A DNA stretch of 64,000 nucleotides, from assembly GCA_030827315.1 (NCBI GenBank), contig JAURER010000016.1:1-64000 (forward strand). Direction: 5' to 3'. The DNA is from Gemmatimonadota bacterium (GTDB taxonomy: Bacteria > Gemmatimonadota > Gemmatimonadetes > Longimicrobiales > Gaopeijiaceae). Made by a program: the position numbers and the translations under genes. Position 1 is the stretch's first letter, and every line of letters starts with the position of its first letter. The notes below the pieces were generated by a model. That model saw nothing but the letters and a program-made list of their open reading frames with translations, ran no database searches and had not been told where the DNA came from. Below, in pieces: positions 26,410-35,117 of the stretch.

Positions 26410-27178
26410 CTTCGAGCGACGCCACGGGAATCCACCCCACCTTCCCGTCGTCGAGCACGACCTCCACCCATCCCCCCGTCCGCTGATCGATGCGGACCCG
26501 GGTGCCCTCGTGGACCTCGAAGAGCGTGAGGTCGTCGTCCTCGGCCGGAGCCGAGCGCACGGGCACGGCCTCCACCAGGACGATGCCGTGCTCCGCACTC
26601 CCGATCCCGGCCTCGCGCACGACGAGGTTCGTCCCGAGGAGCACGACGATCACGGCGCCGGTCACCGCGACCCAGAAACCGAGCCGCGCGACGAGGTCCC
26701 GGCGGGAGAGGATGCGCGCAGCCGCACCGCCGGTGAGCGCGAGCCACCCGGCGCCGACCAGCACGAGGAGCCACCCGCGGGGAACGAGATCGACCCACCA
26801 CGACACGGCGGCGAAGAGCCAGAAGGTGGGAAGAGGCTCGACGGCGTCCGCGGTGAGCGAACGGGCCAGCGCGAGATTCGCTTCGGCGTCCGGGTCGCCC
26901 GGTTCGAGGAGGAGCGCCCGTTCCCAGTGCAGGATGGCGCGGCCGAGACTGCCGGACTTGAACCAGGCGTTCCCGAGATTGTACTCGAGGCCGGCGCTGG
27001 TGAAGCCCGCCTCGCGCACGGCCTGGTACGCCTCGATGGCCGACGCCCAGTCACCCTCCTGATACGCCTGGTTGGCGCGGGCCACGATCTCGTCCTGAGC
27101 ACCCGCGGGCGCGGCGAGAAGGAGGAGGGCCGACACGGCGGCCGCGACGACTCCCCGTCGGCTGCGTGCGCGCATCAT
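26402..27178 (-). CDS. batE: BatE-like TPR and SH3 protein
   Basis: A 258-residue exported membrane protein: signal peptide to about residue 28, two to three TPR-like helices pairs ([31 protein letters not shown]), two membrane helices (about 120-145 and 165-190), and a C-terminal SH3-like domain ([12 protein letters not shown] to [10 protein letters not shown]). This is the usual BatE plan. Its ATG overlaps the stop of batD by 4 bases (27175-27178). Bat proteins form a membrane complex linked in Bacteroides and spirochaetes to aerotolerance or stress, a link that is disputed. It is the last gene of the operon. Confidence 0.82.
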   Translation of the reverse strand: MMRARSRRGVVAAAVSALLLLAAPAGAQDEIVARANQAYQEGDWASAIEAYQAVREAGFTSAGLEYNLGNAWFKSGSLGRAILHWERALLLEPGDPDAEANLALARSLTADAVEPLPTFWLFAAVSWWVDLVPRGWLLVLVGAGWLALTGGAAARILSRRDLVARLGFWVAVTGAVIVVLLGTNLVVREAGIGSAEHGIVLVEAVPVRSAPAEDDDLTLFEVHEGTRVRIDQRTGGWVEVVLDDGKVGWIPVASLEVI

Positions 27179-29031
27179 CGCACCCCCCGATCGAGCCGCG
27201 TCATCAGGTCCGCGGCGCGTTCGAGGAACCGCTCCTTCTCTTCCGGATCGTCGCCGGGCGGCGCGAAGCGCTGCCGGTCGCAGTGCTCGAGATACCGCCG
27301 CACCTCCTCGCGGATGGAGGCGTCGACCCCACGTTCGGCGAGCAGTCGATCCACATCGTCCGTCTGGAGCCCGGCCTCGGCGAGGTTGAGCCGGTCCGCC
27401 AAAAGACCACGGAGGGCGCGGGCCATCTCCGCGTAGAAGGCCCGGGGATCGCCGCCCGCCGAGAGCCGCCGTGCCTCCGCGAGCCGCTTCCTCGCGAGCC
27501 GCCCGGCCCGGCGCCCGCGGGCGAAGGCCACGTCTCCCAGCAGACGGTCCTGATGCCGGCGCACGGCCAGCGCGCCCCCGACGCCCGCCATGGGGAGGAG
27601 CAGGAAGAGCCAGAAGCCGACTCCTCCGAAGACCGACCCGCCGGAGACGCGTCTGAGCTGGAGGGAGCCGAGACGAATGAAACGGATGTCTTCCCGGAGC
27701 TGGGCCACGCCGCCACGCGTGATCGCGGCCGGCCCCTCCAGCACCGTCCCCGACACGGTGAGCGGAAGAGACGCACTCTCCGCCGTGCGGTACGCGCCTG
27801 CGGACCGGTCGAAGTATCCGTACCGCACGGACGGGATCTCGCGGCGCCCCGGAGCCCGAGGGATCAGGACGTACTCGAAGACGCGGGCGCCGGTGAGTCC
27901 GTCGCTCGTGACGGACACGTTCTCGCTGACTTCTGGCGGAAAGACCTCGAAGTCCGCCGGAAGGTCGAGAACGGGCTCCGGGATGACCCGGACGTTGCCG
28001 TCCCCGACGGCGCGGACGGTGAGGGTGACGGCCTCGTTGGCGTTCACGGAGTCGCGGTCGAGCGTCGCCTCCACGCGGAGCGTCCCGACCATGCCGCTGA
28101 ACGGCTCCGGGCGACCGGGCGGGAGCGGCTGGACCTCGATGGCGAGCTCGTCGGAGGACACGGTCACGGGCACGGATGCCGCACCGAAGAGCGAGCTGCG
28201 ACCGAAGAAGTCCTCGAACGGGTCGCGGCCCCGGCGCACGCGGACCTGCGCCTCGATGCCAACCGGCTCGATGGTCCGCATCCCCGGGCCGGTGGGTACG
28301 AGCGCGACGCGGCGGACGAGCGCGGTGGCATACTGGGCCCCGTTCCTCGTCCGTTGCTCGACGTCCGGCTGCCCACCGGGCGTGAGGTCCTCGACCCAGA
28401 AGCCCTCCGGCTCGGGAACACGCGTGACGCCGAAGTTAATGACGTCCACCCGGGTCCAGATACGATACTCCACGACGAACGGCTGGCCCTCCCGCACGGT
28501 CCGGGTCGAGGCTTCCGCGGTGATGAAGAGGTCGTCCGATCCGACCCCGGTCGACGGGTCGGGCCCGCCCCCCGCGGGCGCGCTGGAGACGGTGATCGTC
28601 ATGGGCTGCGTCGTGAAGGCCCTGCCGCCGGCCCGGACCTCGAAGGCCGGGATCACATGTACCCCCTCCCGTACGGACTGATACCGGTACTGGATCGTCA
28701 GCGCGACGGTCGTCCGGCCGTTCACCATGCTCACCGACGACTGGGTGCTGCTGCCGAGGAACTGCGCGAAGGCGGACAGGTCGGGGAGCGCCGGGTCCCG
28801 ATCCACGGCCTGGGTGCCCGAGATCTCGACGTTGAGCACGAAGGGGCGCCCGGCGGCAACCTCCGTCCCCGGTGACAGGTACGCTCGCACCGACGGCTCC
28901 TGGGCGACTCCGGCCGACGACGAGAAGGCCAGAGCGGCCACCGCGAGGGGCGCGACGAGGTTGCGGGGCACGCGCCACGCGGGGCACCCGCCCGGCGTGG
29001 CACGTCGGGTCCGCGCACGAAGCGGCGTCAC
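27175..29031 (-). CDS. batD: BatD-like protein (oxygen tolerance family)
   Basis: A 618-residue protein. The GTG at 29031 overlaps the stop of the TPR gene by 4 bases (GTGA) and gives a signal peptide ending near AGVAQ; the longer frame upstream is the TPR gene read in another frame. The N-terminal two-thirds are Ig-like/beta-sandwich repeats of the BatD family (PFVLNVEISGTQ, PFVVEYRIWTRVD, AVTLTVRAVGDGN). A membrane helix near 440-465 (FGGVGFWLFLLLPMAGVGGA) is followed by a cytoplasmic helical domain ending KERFLERAADLMTRLD. BatD is thought to bridge partner Bat proteins at the membrane. Confidence 0.85.
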   Translation of the reverse strand: MTPLRARTRRATPGGCPAWRVPRNLVAPLAVAALAFSSSAGVAQEPSVRAYLSPGTEVAAGRPFVLNVEISGTQAVDRDPALPDLSAFAQFLGSSTQSSVSMVNGRTTVALTIQYRYQSVREGVHVIPAFEVRAGGRAFTTQPMTITVSSAPAGGGPDPSTGVGSDDLFITAEASTRTVREGQPFVVEYRIWTRVDVINFGVTRVPEPEGFWVEDLTPGGQPDVEQRTRNGAQYATALVRRVALVPTGPGMRTIEPVGIEAQVRVRRGRDPFEDFFGRSSLFGAASVPVTVSSDELAIEVQPLPPGRPEPFSGMVGTLRVEATLDRDSVNANEAVTLTVRAVGDGNVRVIPEPVLDLPADFEVFPPEVSENVSVTSDGLTGARVFEYVLIPRAPGRREIPSVRYGYFDRSAGAYRTAESASLPLTVSGTVLEGPAAITRGGVAQLREDIRFIRLGSLQLRRVSGGSVFGGVGFWLFLLLPMAGVGGALAVRRHQDRLLGDVAFARGRRAGRLARKRLAEARRLSAGGDPRAFYAEMARALRGLLADRLNLAEAGLQTDDVDRLLAERGVDASIREEVRRYLEHCDRQRFAPPGDDPEEKERFLERAADLMTRLDRGVR

Positions 29032-29825
29032 CACGGCTTCTTCGGCCTCCGGCCGCGCGCCGTGACCGGCTTCCGGTTCACGTCGCCGGGATCTTCGTCG
29101 AGGGCGTCGAGCAGACGCTCGGCCTCCTCCGGAGACATCTGACCGGGCTGGGGTTCCGGCTGACCCTGCGCCTCCTCGTCCGGCTGCTCCTCCTGATTCT
29201 GCTGGCCCTGCTGGTCCTGCTGGTCCTGGTCTTCGCCGGACGCCTGACGATCCTGCTGCTGCTCTTCCTGCGGCTCCTCCTCGCCCTCGTCCTGATCGGA
29301 GTCGCCCTGCTGCTGCTCCTCCTCCTGCTGCTGCATCTGCTCGAGCACCCACTCGAGGTTGTGCTTGGCGTCGGCGTCGGCCGGGTCGAGGCGCAGCGCC
29401 TGCTTGTACGCCTCGAGCGCCGGCTCGAGCTGCTGCTGTCGGTAGAGCGCGTTGCCGAGGTTGTACCACGCCGCCGCGGCGAGGGCCGGATCCCCCGTCT
29501 CGATGGCCCGCTGATAGGCCTCCATGGCGCGGTCGTAATCCAGCTTCTGGTAGAGCGCGTTGCCGTCGTTGAACGGGATGACCGGCCTGTCGGGCGCTTC
29601 GGCCATCGCTTCGAGGTACTTCTGGTGCGCCTCGTCGAAGAGGCCGTCCCGGTACAGCCGGTTCCCCTCCTCCACCCGGGCCCGACCCGCCTGGCCCGAG
29701 GCCAGACCCGGAGCGGCCGCCAGGACGACCGCCACGCATGCCAGGAGGGCGGCGTGCGCCGGGCGCCCGCGATCTCGGCGCACCGCGCCGCGCGCGCGCG
29801 CCCCCGCTCGGGTCCTGATCGTCAC
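29028..29825 (-). CDS. batC: TPR protein with Gln/Glu-rich tail (BatC-like)
   Basis: A 265-residue exported protein. Start chosen as the GTG at 29825 because it forms a 4-base overlap (GTGA) with the batB stop, as at the next junction; an ATG at 29843 is the alternative. Signal peptide to about residue 45, then about four TPR units (EGNRLYRDGLFDEAHQKY, NDGNALYQKLDYDRAMEAY, YNLGNALYRQQQLEPALEAY). The last 100 residues are very low in complexity, nearly all Q, E, D, G and P (for example EEEQQQGDSDQDEGEEEP), an acidic disordered tail, ended by MSPEEAERLLDALDEDP. Such tails are typical of BatC/BatB-TPR proteins. TPRs suggest a protein-binding role in the Bat complex. Confidence 0.85.
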   Translation of the reverse strand: MTIRTRAGARARGAVRRDRGRPAHAALLACVAVVLAAAPGLASGQAGRARVEEGNRLYRDGLFDEAHQKYLEAMAEAPDRPVIPFNDGNALYQKLDYDRAMEAYQRAIETGDPALAAAAWYNLGNALYRQQQLEPALEAYKQALRLDPADADAKHNLEWVLEQMQQQEEEQQQGDSDQDEGEEEPQEEQQQDRQASGEDQDQQDQQGQQNQEEQPDEEAQGQPEPQPGQMSPEEAERLLDALDEDPGDVNRKPVTARGRRPKKPW

Positions 29826-30862
29826 TCGAACCTCCCGGCCCACTCGTGCTCCGTCCTGCGCCGTTCGGGGAGGAACACGTCGACAAGAAGCAGAAGAAGC
29901 GCGAACCCGAGGAAGATCTGGTACTGCTCCTCGAATCGCGTCACCTGCATGGCGTCGATCTCCTCACCTTCGCCCCGCGCGATCTCCTCCATGAAGTCGT
30001 CCAGCGTCGAGCCGCCCGTTCCGCCGGGGCCGACCCGCACGATTCCCGCGCCGGCGTCCCGCGCCAGCGCGGAGAGCGTCTCGTCGCCCACCCGCGTCGT
30101 CACCACGGCGCCCTCGTCGTCGCGAAGAAAGCCCTGCTGCGCGCCCGCCTCGTCGAAGACCGGGATCGGCTCCCCTTCGCTGGACCCGATCGCGACCACC
30201 CAGAGCGCCACGCCCATCTCCCGCATGCGGGCGAGCTCCTGCGAATACGCCGCCTCGTGGTCTTCCGCGTCGGTCACGAGGATCAGGACGCGTGCGTCGC
30301 GGCCACCCTCTTCGAGCGCATCGAGAGATACGCGCAGCGCGGCGCCGAGATCCGTCCCCTGCACCGGCATCAGGTCTGGGTGCATGGCCCCGAGGAACAT
30401 CCCCGCGGCGGAGTAGTCGACGGTGAGCGGGCTCTGAACGAAGGCGTCCGCGGCGAACGCGACCAGCCCGATCCGGTCTCCGTCGAGCCGCTCCATCAAT
30501 CGCAGAATCGAGAGGCGCGCGCGGTCGAGCCGGCTGGGCACCACGTCCTGGGCCAGCATGGAGCGCGAGAGGTCGACGGCGACGACGATGTCCTGTCCCC
30601 GGCTGCGGACCGTCTCGACCCGGCTGCCGAACTGAGGACGGGCGAGCGCCACTGCGAGGAGCGCGACGGCCGCGAGCTGCAGCCCCGACTTCCAGCGCCG
30701 CGCGACCACGTGCACGGACTCGGTCAGCTTGCGGGCCAGCTCGGTGTCGGCGAAGTCGGAGAGCGCCAGGCGGCGGCGGCGCGCGGAGGCCCACAGAAGA
30801 CCCGCCATGACCGGCACGAGAAGGAGCGCCCATGTCCACGCCGGGTCGTTGAAGCGGAACAT
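29822..30862 (-). CDS. batB: Von Willebrand factor A membrane protein BatB
   Basis: A 346-residue protein with two N-terminal membrane helices (about 8-27 and 60-76), a periplasmic VWA domain and a C-terminal helix (QIFLGFALLLLLVDVFLP). The MIDAS metal motif DLSRS (D97, S99, S101) is intact, with TDLGAAL and VTDAEDHEA as the later ligand positions. VWA domains bind protein partners through a metal ion; in Bat operons two such proteins act together. ATG overlaps the batA stop by 1 base (TGATG), and the stop overlaps the next GTG. Paralogue of the gene upstream (30862-31848). Confidence 0.88.
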   Translation of the reverse strand: MFRFNDPAWTWALLLVPVMAGLLWASARRRRLALSDFADTELARKLTESVHVVARRWKSGLQLAAVALLAVALARPQFGSRVETVRSRGQDIVVAVDLSRSMLAQDVVPSRLDRARLSILRLMERLDGDRIGLVAFAADAFVQSPLTVDYSAAGMFLGAMHPDLMPVQGTDLGAALRVSLDALEEGGRDARVLILVTDAEDHEAAYSQELARMREMGVALWVVAIGSSEGEPIPVFDEAGAQQGFLRDDEGAVVTTRVGDETLSALARDAGAGIVRVGPGGTGGSTLDDFMEEIARGEGEEIDAMQVTRFEEQYQIFLGFALLLLLVDVFLPERRRTEHEWAGRFE

Positions 30863-31848
30863 CAGGGCAGCCTCCTGAGGACCGTCCCCGAAAGGCCCAG
30901 CTCCGCCACGAGGAGGAGGAAGCCGAGCGCGAGCGGCACCGGGAACTCCTCCCCGTACTGCGTGAAGTTCTCGACCTCGATCTCGGTTCGCTCCAGCTCG
31001 TCGATCTCGGCGTAGATCGCGGCGAGACTCTCGTTGTCCGTGGCACGGAAGTAGCGCCCACCGGTCAGTTCCGCGATCTCGCGCAGCGTCGCCTCGTCGA
31101 TCTCCACGCGCATCGACGCGTACTGGGTCCCTCCGAAGCCGTCGGGGACGGGCACCCGGGCGGTGCCCTGCGACCCCGCGCCGATGGTGTACACGCGGAC
31201 GCCCAGCGCCTGCGCCATCCGGGCCGCCGTGACCGGTCCGATCTCACCGCGGTTGCTGCTCCCGTCGGTCAGCAGCACGACCACCTTCGATTCGGCGGGA
31301 GACGCCTGGAGTCGCTTGACCGCCGTGGCCAGCCCCATGCCGACGGCCGTCCCGTCCTCGATCATCCCGGCCTGCAGCTCCGCGGTGAGCGACTCGACGA
31401 CGCCGTGGTCGAACGTCAGGGGCGCCTGGGTGAACGCCTGCCCCGCGAAGGCGACCAGTCCGATGCGGTCGTTGCGCCGACCGGCCACGAAGTCCGCGGC
31501 CACGGCCTTGGCCGCCTCGAGCCGGTTCGGCTCGAGATCCTCGGCGAGCATCGAGGTGGAGACGTCGAGCACGAGCACGATGTCGATCCCGTCGGTCAGC
31601 ACATTCTCGGTCGTGATGCCCGTCTGCGGCCGGGCCAAGGCGATCACGAACGCGGCGAGCGCGAACGCACGCAGGATCCTCGGCACGAGGACGGCGGCGC
31701 GGCCCTGTCCGGCCCCTGTCGCCATCACGTCGTCGACCGACGAGTACCGGATCGCGGCCGAGGTCCTTCCGCGCCGGTACCGGAGCCAGAACGCCAGCGG
31801 GAGCGCCAGCAGCAGGGCGAGCACCCACGGATCCTCGAAGCGGAACAT
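30862..31848 (-). CDS. batA: Von Willebrand factor A membrane protein BatA
   Basis: A 328-residue protein beginning MFRFEDPWVLALLLALPLAF; the ATG at 31848 overlaps the upstream stop by 1 base. Membrane helices at about 7-22 and 56-72, the VWA domain with MIDAS DVSTS (D95, S97, S99), DGTAVGMGL and LLTDGSSNRGEIG, and a last helix PLALGFLLLVAELGLSG. It shares the MFRF start and order of elements with BatB. Longer frame upstream is the preceding gene in a different frame. Expected at the inner membrane with the VWA domain outside. Confidence 0.88.
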   Translation of the reverse strand: MFRFEDPWVLALLLALPLAFWLRYRRGRTSAAIRYSSVDDVMATGAGQGRAAVLVPRILRAFALAAFVIALARPQTGITTENVLTDGIDIVLVLDVSTSMLAEDLEPNRLEAAKAVAADFVAGRRNDRIGLVAFAGQAFTQAPLTFDHGVVESLTAELQAGMIEDGTAVGMGLATAVKRLQASPAESKVVVLLTDGSSNRGEIGPVTAARMAQALGVRVYTIGAGSQGTARVPVPDGFGGTQYASMRVEIDEATLREIAELTGGRYFRATDNESLAAIYAEIDELERTEIEVENFTQYGEEFPVPLALGFLLLVAELGLSGTVLRRLP

Positions 31849-32888
31849 CAGACGTCGTCCCCCCCGGCGCGGGCCGGGGCGGCCTCGGCCCCGGCGCCCT
31901 CCCCGGCCGGCCGCGCGCCTCCCGGGGCGACCGGAACCGACGCGACCACGAAGGCGCGTCCCAGGGCGACGACGGCCCGCGAACCGTCGGCCAGCGGCCG
32001 GACCTTCGCGAACTTGACCATGTCGCACGGGTCGAGGAAGTCCCGGAGCGCCCGCCGGTGTCCCGCGTCCACGCCGGCCCGCTCCAGACCGTCGAGCACC
32101 TCCCAGGTGGTCATCTCCAGCGCGGGCACGCGATACCGTACCTCCACGTAGCGTCGCACGATCTCCGAAGCCTCGATGTGGTACTCCTTCACCCTGCCCT
32201 GCTCGAGCATGGACGAAACCTCGAGCCGGTTCAATGCCTCGAGCGCCACCTCGTGGGCGGGTCTCGGCGGCGGCCCCGGCGTGGGTCGCTCTTCGGGCCG
32301 GTGCCGCTCACGCCACTTCCGCCACGCGACGAGGAGCGCGGCGCCCAGGAGCATGAAGAGCAGGCCCCAGAGCGCGACGCGCGCCGCGCTCACCGGGATC
32401 GACAGGGGGCCCCGGATCTCGTGGATGTCGCCCGACTGCTCCGTGCCGACCGACACGACCTCGACGCCAAAGCGGTCCGTCTCAGCCTCCTCGCGGGTCC
32501 CGTCGGGACGCAGAACGGCGATTCCGAACGACGGGATCTCCAGCGCGCCGAGCTCGAACGCGGTGAGTGAGAAGACGGCACCCGAGACCGCCCGGTCTCC
32601 CTCCGCCCGCATCGGCTCGAGCCTCGCGGCCAGAACCTCGAAGGGCGACAGGTCCAGCGAATCCGGCCAGGCGATCGTCTCGTCCGCTCCGTGCTCGACC
32701 CGCACCGTCAGCGTCACGCGATCGCCCACCGTCACGAGCGTCGTATCCACTTCGGTGACGACGCGCAGCTGCGCCGACGCGGCCGAGGGCCAGGCCAGTG
32801 CGACCGCCAGAAATCCGGCCACGAGCGGTAGCCCGCGCGTCATGCCCGAGGTCGGGCGGCCCGGGGGATGAAGCGACGGCCCGCTCAC
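31848..32888 (-). CDS. BatD-N-terminal-like / DUF4381-like membrane protein
   Basis: A 346-residue protein between DUF58 and BatA, the usual place of DUF4381-type proteins. From a GTG at 32888 that overlaps the DUF58 stop by 4 bases; an ATG 15 codons in (32843) gives a cleaner signal peptide (MTRGLPLVAGFLAVALAW) and could be the true start. After the signal comes a beta-sandwich like the BatD N-terminus (VTVGDRVTLTVRVEHG), a membrane helix (about 170-189) and a cytoplasmic helical part (HEVALEALNRLE, YHIEASEIVRRYVEVRY, DFLDPCDMVKFAKV). The C-terminus is an Ala/Gly/Pro-rich tail. Probably a partner of the VWA proteins; exact role unknown. Confidence 0.75.
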   Translation of the reverse strand: MSGPSLHPPGRPTSGMTRGLPLVAGFLAVALAWPSAASAQLRVVTEVDTTLVTVGDRVTLTVRVEHGADETIAWPDSLDLSPFEVLAARLEPMRAEGDRAVSGAVFSLTAFELGALEIPSFGIAVLRPDGTREEAETDRFGVEVVSVGTEQSGDIHEIRGPLSIPVSAARVALWGLLFMLLGAALLVAWRKWRERHRPEERPTPGPPPRPAHEVALEALNRLEVSSMLEQGRVKEYHIEASEIVRRYVEVRYRVPALEMTTWEVLDGLERAGVDAGHRRALRDFLDPCDMVKFAKVRPLADGSRAVVALGRAFVVASVPVAPGGARPAGEGAGAEAAPARAGGDDV

Positions 32889-33760
32889 TGGCGGCTCGCC
32901 CGTTCCTGAAAGAAGCGCATGAGCGGCCGGACGTACGGTTCGCCCGTCTCGATGTCGATGACGTCGACCTTGCTGCGCCGCAGCGCACGGTCGATCTCCC
33001 CGCGCCGGCGCGCGACGCGCTCGCGGAACGCCTTCCGGAAGTCCTCGCTCGACGTGTTCACGACCACACGACGTCCGGTCTCGGGATCCTCCAGCTCCAG
33101 GTGCCCGAGCGCGGGAAGCTCCCGCTCGCGCCGGTCCCCCAGGCGCACGGCGATGACGTCGTGCCGGCGCCCCGCCACCGCGAGGGCGCGGTCGAAGCCG
33201 TCGTCACGGAAGTCCGACACCAGGAAGGTGACGGCCTTCTTCCGCTGTACGTGGGTGAGGTACTCGAGCGCCGCGGTGATGTCCGTGCCCCGCCCCTCCG
33301 GGCGGTGGTACAGCAGCTCCCGCAGAACGCGCAGCACGTGGCGCCGGCCCTTTCGTGGCGGCACGAACTTCTCGATCCGGTCGGAGAAGATGACGAGGCC
33401 CACCTTGTCGTTGTTCTTGATGGCGCTGAAGGCGAGCAGCGCGCAGATCTCGACCGCGACCTCACCCTTCATCCGCTCGCGCGTGCCGAAGTCGCCCGAG
33501 GCGCTCACGTCCACGACGAGCATGACCGTGAGCTCGCGCTCCTCCTCGAAGATCTTCACGAACGGGGCACCGGACCGCGCGGTGACGTTCCAGTCGATGC
33601 TCCGGATGTCGTCGCCGTACTGGTACTCGCGGACCTCGGCGAAATTCATGCCGCGGCCCTTGAACACCGAGTGGTACTCGCCCGAGAAGACCTCGTTGAC
33701 GAGGCCCCGGGTCGAGATCTCGATGCGACGGACCTGCCGGAGGATCTCGCGCGGGATCAT
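32885..33760 (-). CDS. DUF58 protein (VWA-like, MoxR-associated)
   Basis: A 291-residue cytoplasmic protein without signal or membrane helix. The DUF58 signature is RGMNFAEVREYQYGDDIRSI then DWNVTARSG (about 36-65), followed by a VWA-like domain with a partial MIDAS (VVDVSASGDFG). DUF58 proteins nearly always sit after MoxR and are thought to link the ATPase to the membrane VWA proteins. It starts 9 bases after the moxR stop and its stop overlaps the next gene by 4 bases. Confidence 0.9.
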   Translation of the reverse strand: MIPREILRQVRRIEISTRGLVNEVFSGEYHSVFKGRGMNFAEVREYQYGDDIRSIDWNVTARSGAPFVKIFEEERELTVMLVVDVSASGDFGTRERMKGEVAVEICALLAFSAIKNNDKVGLVIFSDRIEKFVPPRKGRRHVLRVLRELLYHRPEGRGTDITAALEYLTHVQRKKAVTFLVSDFRDDGFDRALAVAGRRHDVIAVRLGDRRERELPALGHLELEDPETGRRVVVNTSSEDFRKAFRERVARRRGEIDRALRRSKVDVIDIETGEPYVRPLMRFFQERASRQ

Positions 33761-33769
33761 GCCGAGCCC

Positions 33770-34777
33770 CTACGGCACCTCGACGCGGTCGAGGATGCGG
33801 CGCACGACATCCTCGGGCGTGACCTCCTCGGCCTCGGCCTCGTAGGTGACGAGCACCCGGTGACGCAGCACGTCCATGCCCATGGCTCGCACGTCGTCCG
33901 GAGTCACGAAGCCACGGCGCTGCAGGAAGGCGTGCGCCCGCGCCGTCTTCGCCAGGCAGATCGTGGCGCGGGGCGACGCGCCGAAGGACACGAGGTCCAC
34001 CAGGTCGTCGAGCCCGTACGCCGCGGGATCGCGCGTGGCGAGCACGAGATCGACGATGTACCGCTCGACCTGCTGGTCCATGTAGATCATCTCGGTCGCC
34101 CTGCGCGCCCGCATGATCTCCTCGGGGGTGACGACGGGCTTCACCTCGGCGACCCCGCCGGCCGCCATCCGCCGCATGATCTGCAGCTCCTCGTCCGCCG
34201 TCGGATACTGAACGGCCAGCTTGAGCATGAAGCGGTCGACCTGCGCCTCCGGCAGGGGATACGTCCCTTCCTGCTCGATCGGGTTCTGCGTGGCGAGCAC
34301 GAGGAAGGGCGACGGGAGCGGAAAGCTGTGCTCGCCGATCGTCACCGTGTGCTCCTGCATCGCCTCCAGCAGGGCCGACTGCACCTTCGCCGGGGAGCGA
34401 TTGATCTCGTCGGCCAGGATGATGTTCGCGAAGATCGGGCCACGCTTCGTCTTGAACTCCTGGTCCTTCGGATCGTAGATCAGCGTTCCGATCAGATCCG
34501 CGGGCAGCAGGTCCGGCGTGAACTGCAGGCGTCGGAACGTCGTGTCGATGGCCTGGGCGAGCGTCCTGACCGTGAGCGTCTTGGCCAGCCCCGGCACGCC
34601 CTCCATGAGCACGTGCCCGTCGGCGAGGAGGCCGATGAGGAGCCGCTGGACCATCGTCTTCTGGCCGACGATGACGCGGCCGACCTCGGCCAGGAGGCGG
34701 TCCACGAACGCGCTCTCCTGGTGGATCTTCTGCTGGATGACCTCGATGTCGAGGCCGCGGGTCTCGGTGTCTTCCAA
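33770..34777 (-). CDS. moxR: MoxR-family AAA+ ATPase
   Basis: A 335-residue AAA+ ATPase, the first gene of the operon. Walker A GVPGLAKT (60-67), Walker B LADEIN (121-126), sensor-1 ATQNPIEQEGTYPLPEAQ, arginine finger region DRF and the C-terminal lid FGASPRATICLAKTARA. MoxR proteins act as chaperones that insert metal or assemble VWA-containing complexes. The start is a TTG at 34777, with GGAAGGGGA just ahead (34781-34789); the only in-frame ATG is at 34933, would add 52 residues of unlikely sequence (for example YRGQEIRHATHGSQDG), and normal MoxR lengths of about 330 support the TTG. Confidence 0.88.
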   Translation of the reverse strand: MEDTETRGLDIEVIQQKIHQESAFVDRLLAEVGRVIVGQKTMVQRLLIGLLADGHVLMEGVPGLAKTLTVRTLAQAIDTTFRRLQFTPDLLPADLIGTLIYDPKDQEFKTKRGPIFANIILADEINRSPAKVQSALLEAMQEHTVTIGEHSFPLPSPFLVLATQNPIEQEGTYPLPEAQVDRFMLKLAVQYPTADEELQIMRRMAAGGVAEVKPVVTPEEIMRARRATEMIYMDQQVERYIVDLVLATRDPAAYGLDDLVDLVSFGASPRATICLAKTARAHAFLQRRGFVTPDDVRAMGMDVLRHRVLVTYEAEAEEVTPEDVVRRILDRVEVP

Positions 34778-34988
34778 GGGTCCCCTTCCGTCTTGTGAAC
34801 CGTGGGTCGCGTGGCGGATTTCCTGACCGCGGTATGGTAATGGATGCTCGACACCAGGGAAGGGTTGGCTGGCGTGCAGGGCCGCCCTCCGGGATGCGCG
34901 CAAGTGTCCCCTCCCGAGGACAGGCCCAGCCATGGCCGGTCGCCCTCAAGTCGTTGTCATCAATCCTCTTGCGATCATCGGCACCGTC

Positions 34989-35004
34989 TGGCACGCCCGC
35001 TGCA
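34989..35004 (+). promoter_or_regulatory. Near-consensus sigma-54 (-24/-12) promoter
   Basis: TGGCACGCCCGCTGCA matches the sigma-54 consensus TGGCACGN4TTGCA at all but one fixed position (C for the first T of TTGCA), with the invariant GG and GC exactly 10 bases apart. It points to the gene at 35118, with a start site expected near 35016. The 34778-35117 gap (340 bases) otherwise holds no gene I can support. Confidence 0.5.
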
Positions 35005-35117
35005 ACCGAAACGTCATGGGTGGACGACCGGCGCCGCGCCGGCGGGCAGCAGGAGGGAGCTTCCCTCCGCCCCCACCCGGACAACGGGCCGGGGCCCGTT
35101 CAGGACAGGGAGGGATC

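Noticed and set aside
29100-29350. Low-complexity repeat tract (CAG/GAG-like triplets)
   Set aside because: Explained by the Gln/Glu-rich tail of the BatC-like protein; no exact tandem unit.
28872-30416. Plus-strand open frame with a long Leu-rich segment like a membrane protein
   Set aside because: The Leu run is the reverse reading of Gln/Glu-rich codons in the BatC-like tail; the opposite strand has an intact, coupled operon.
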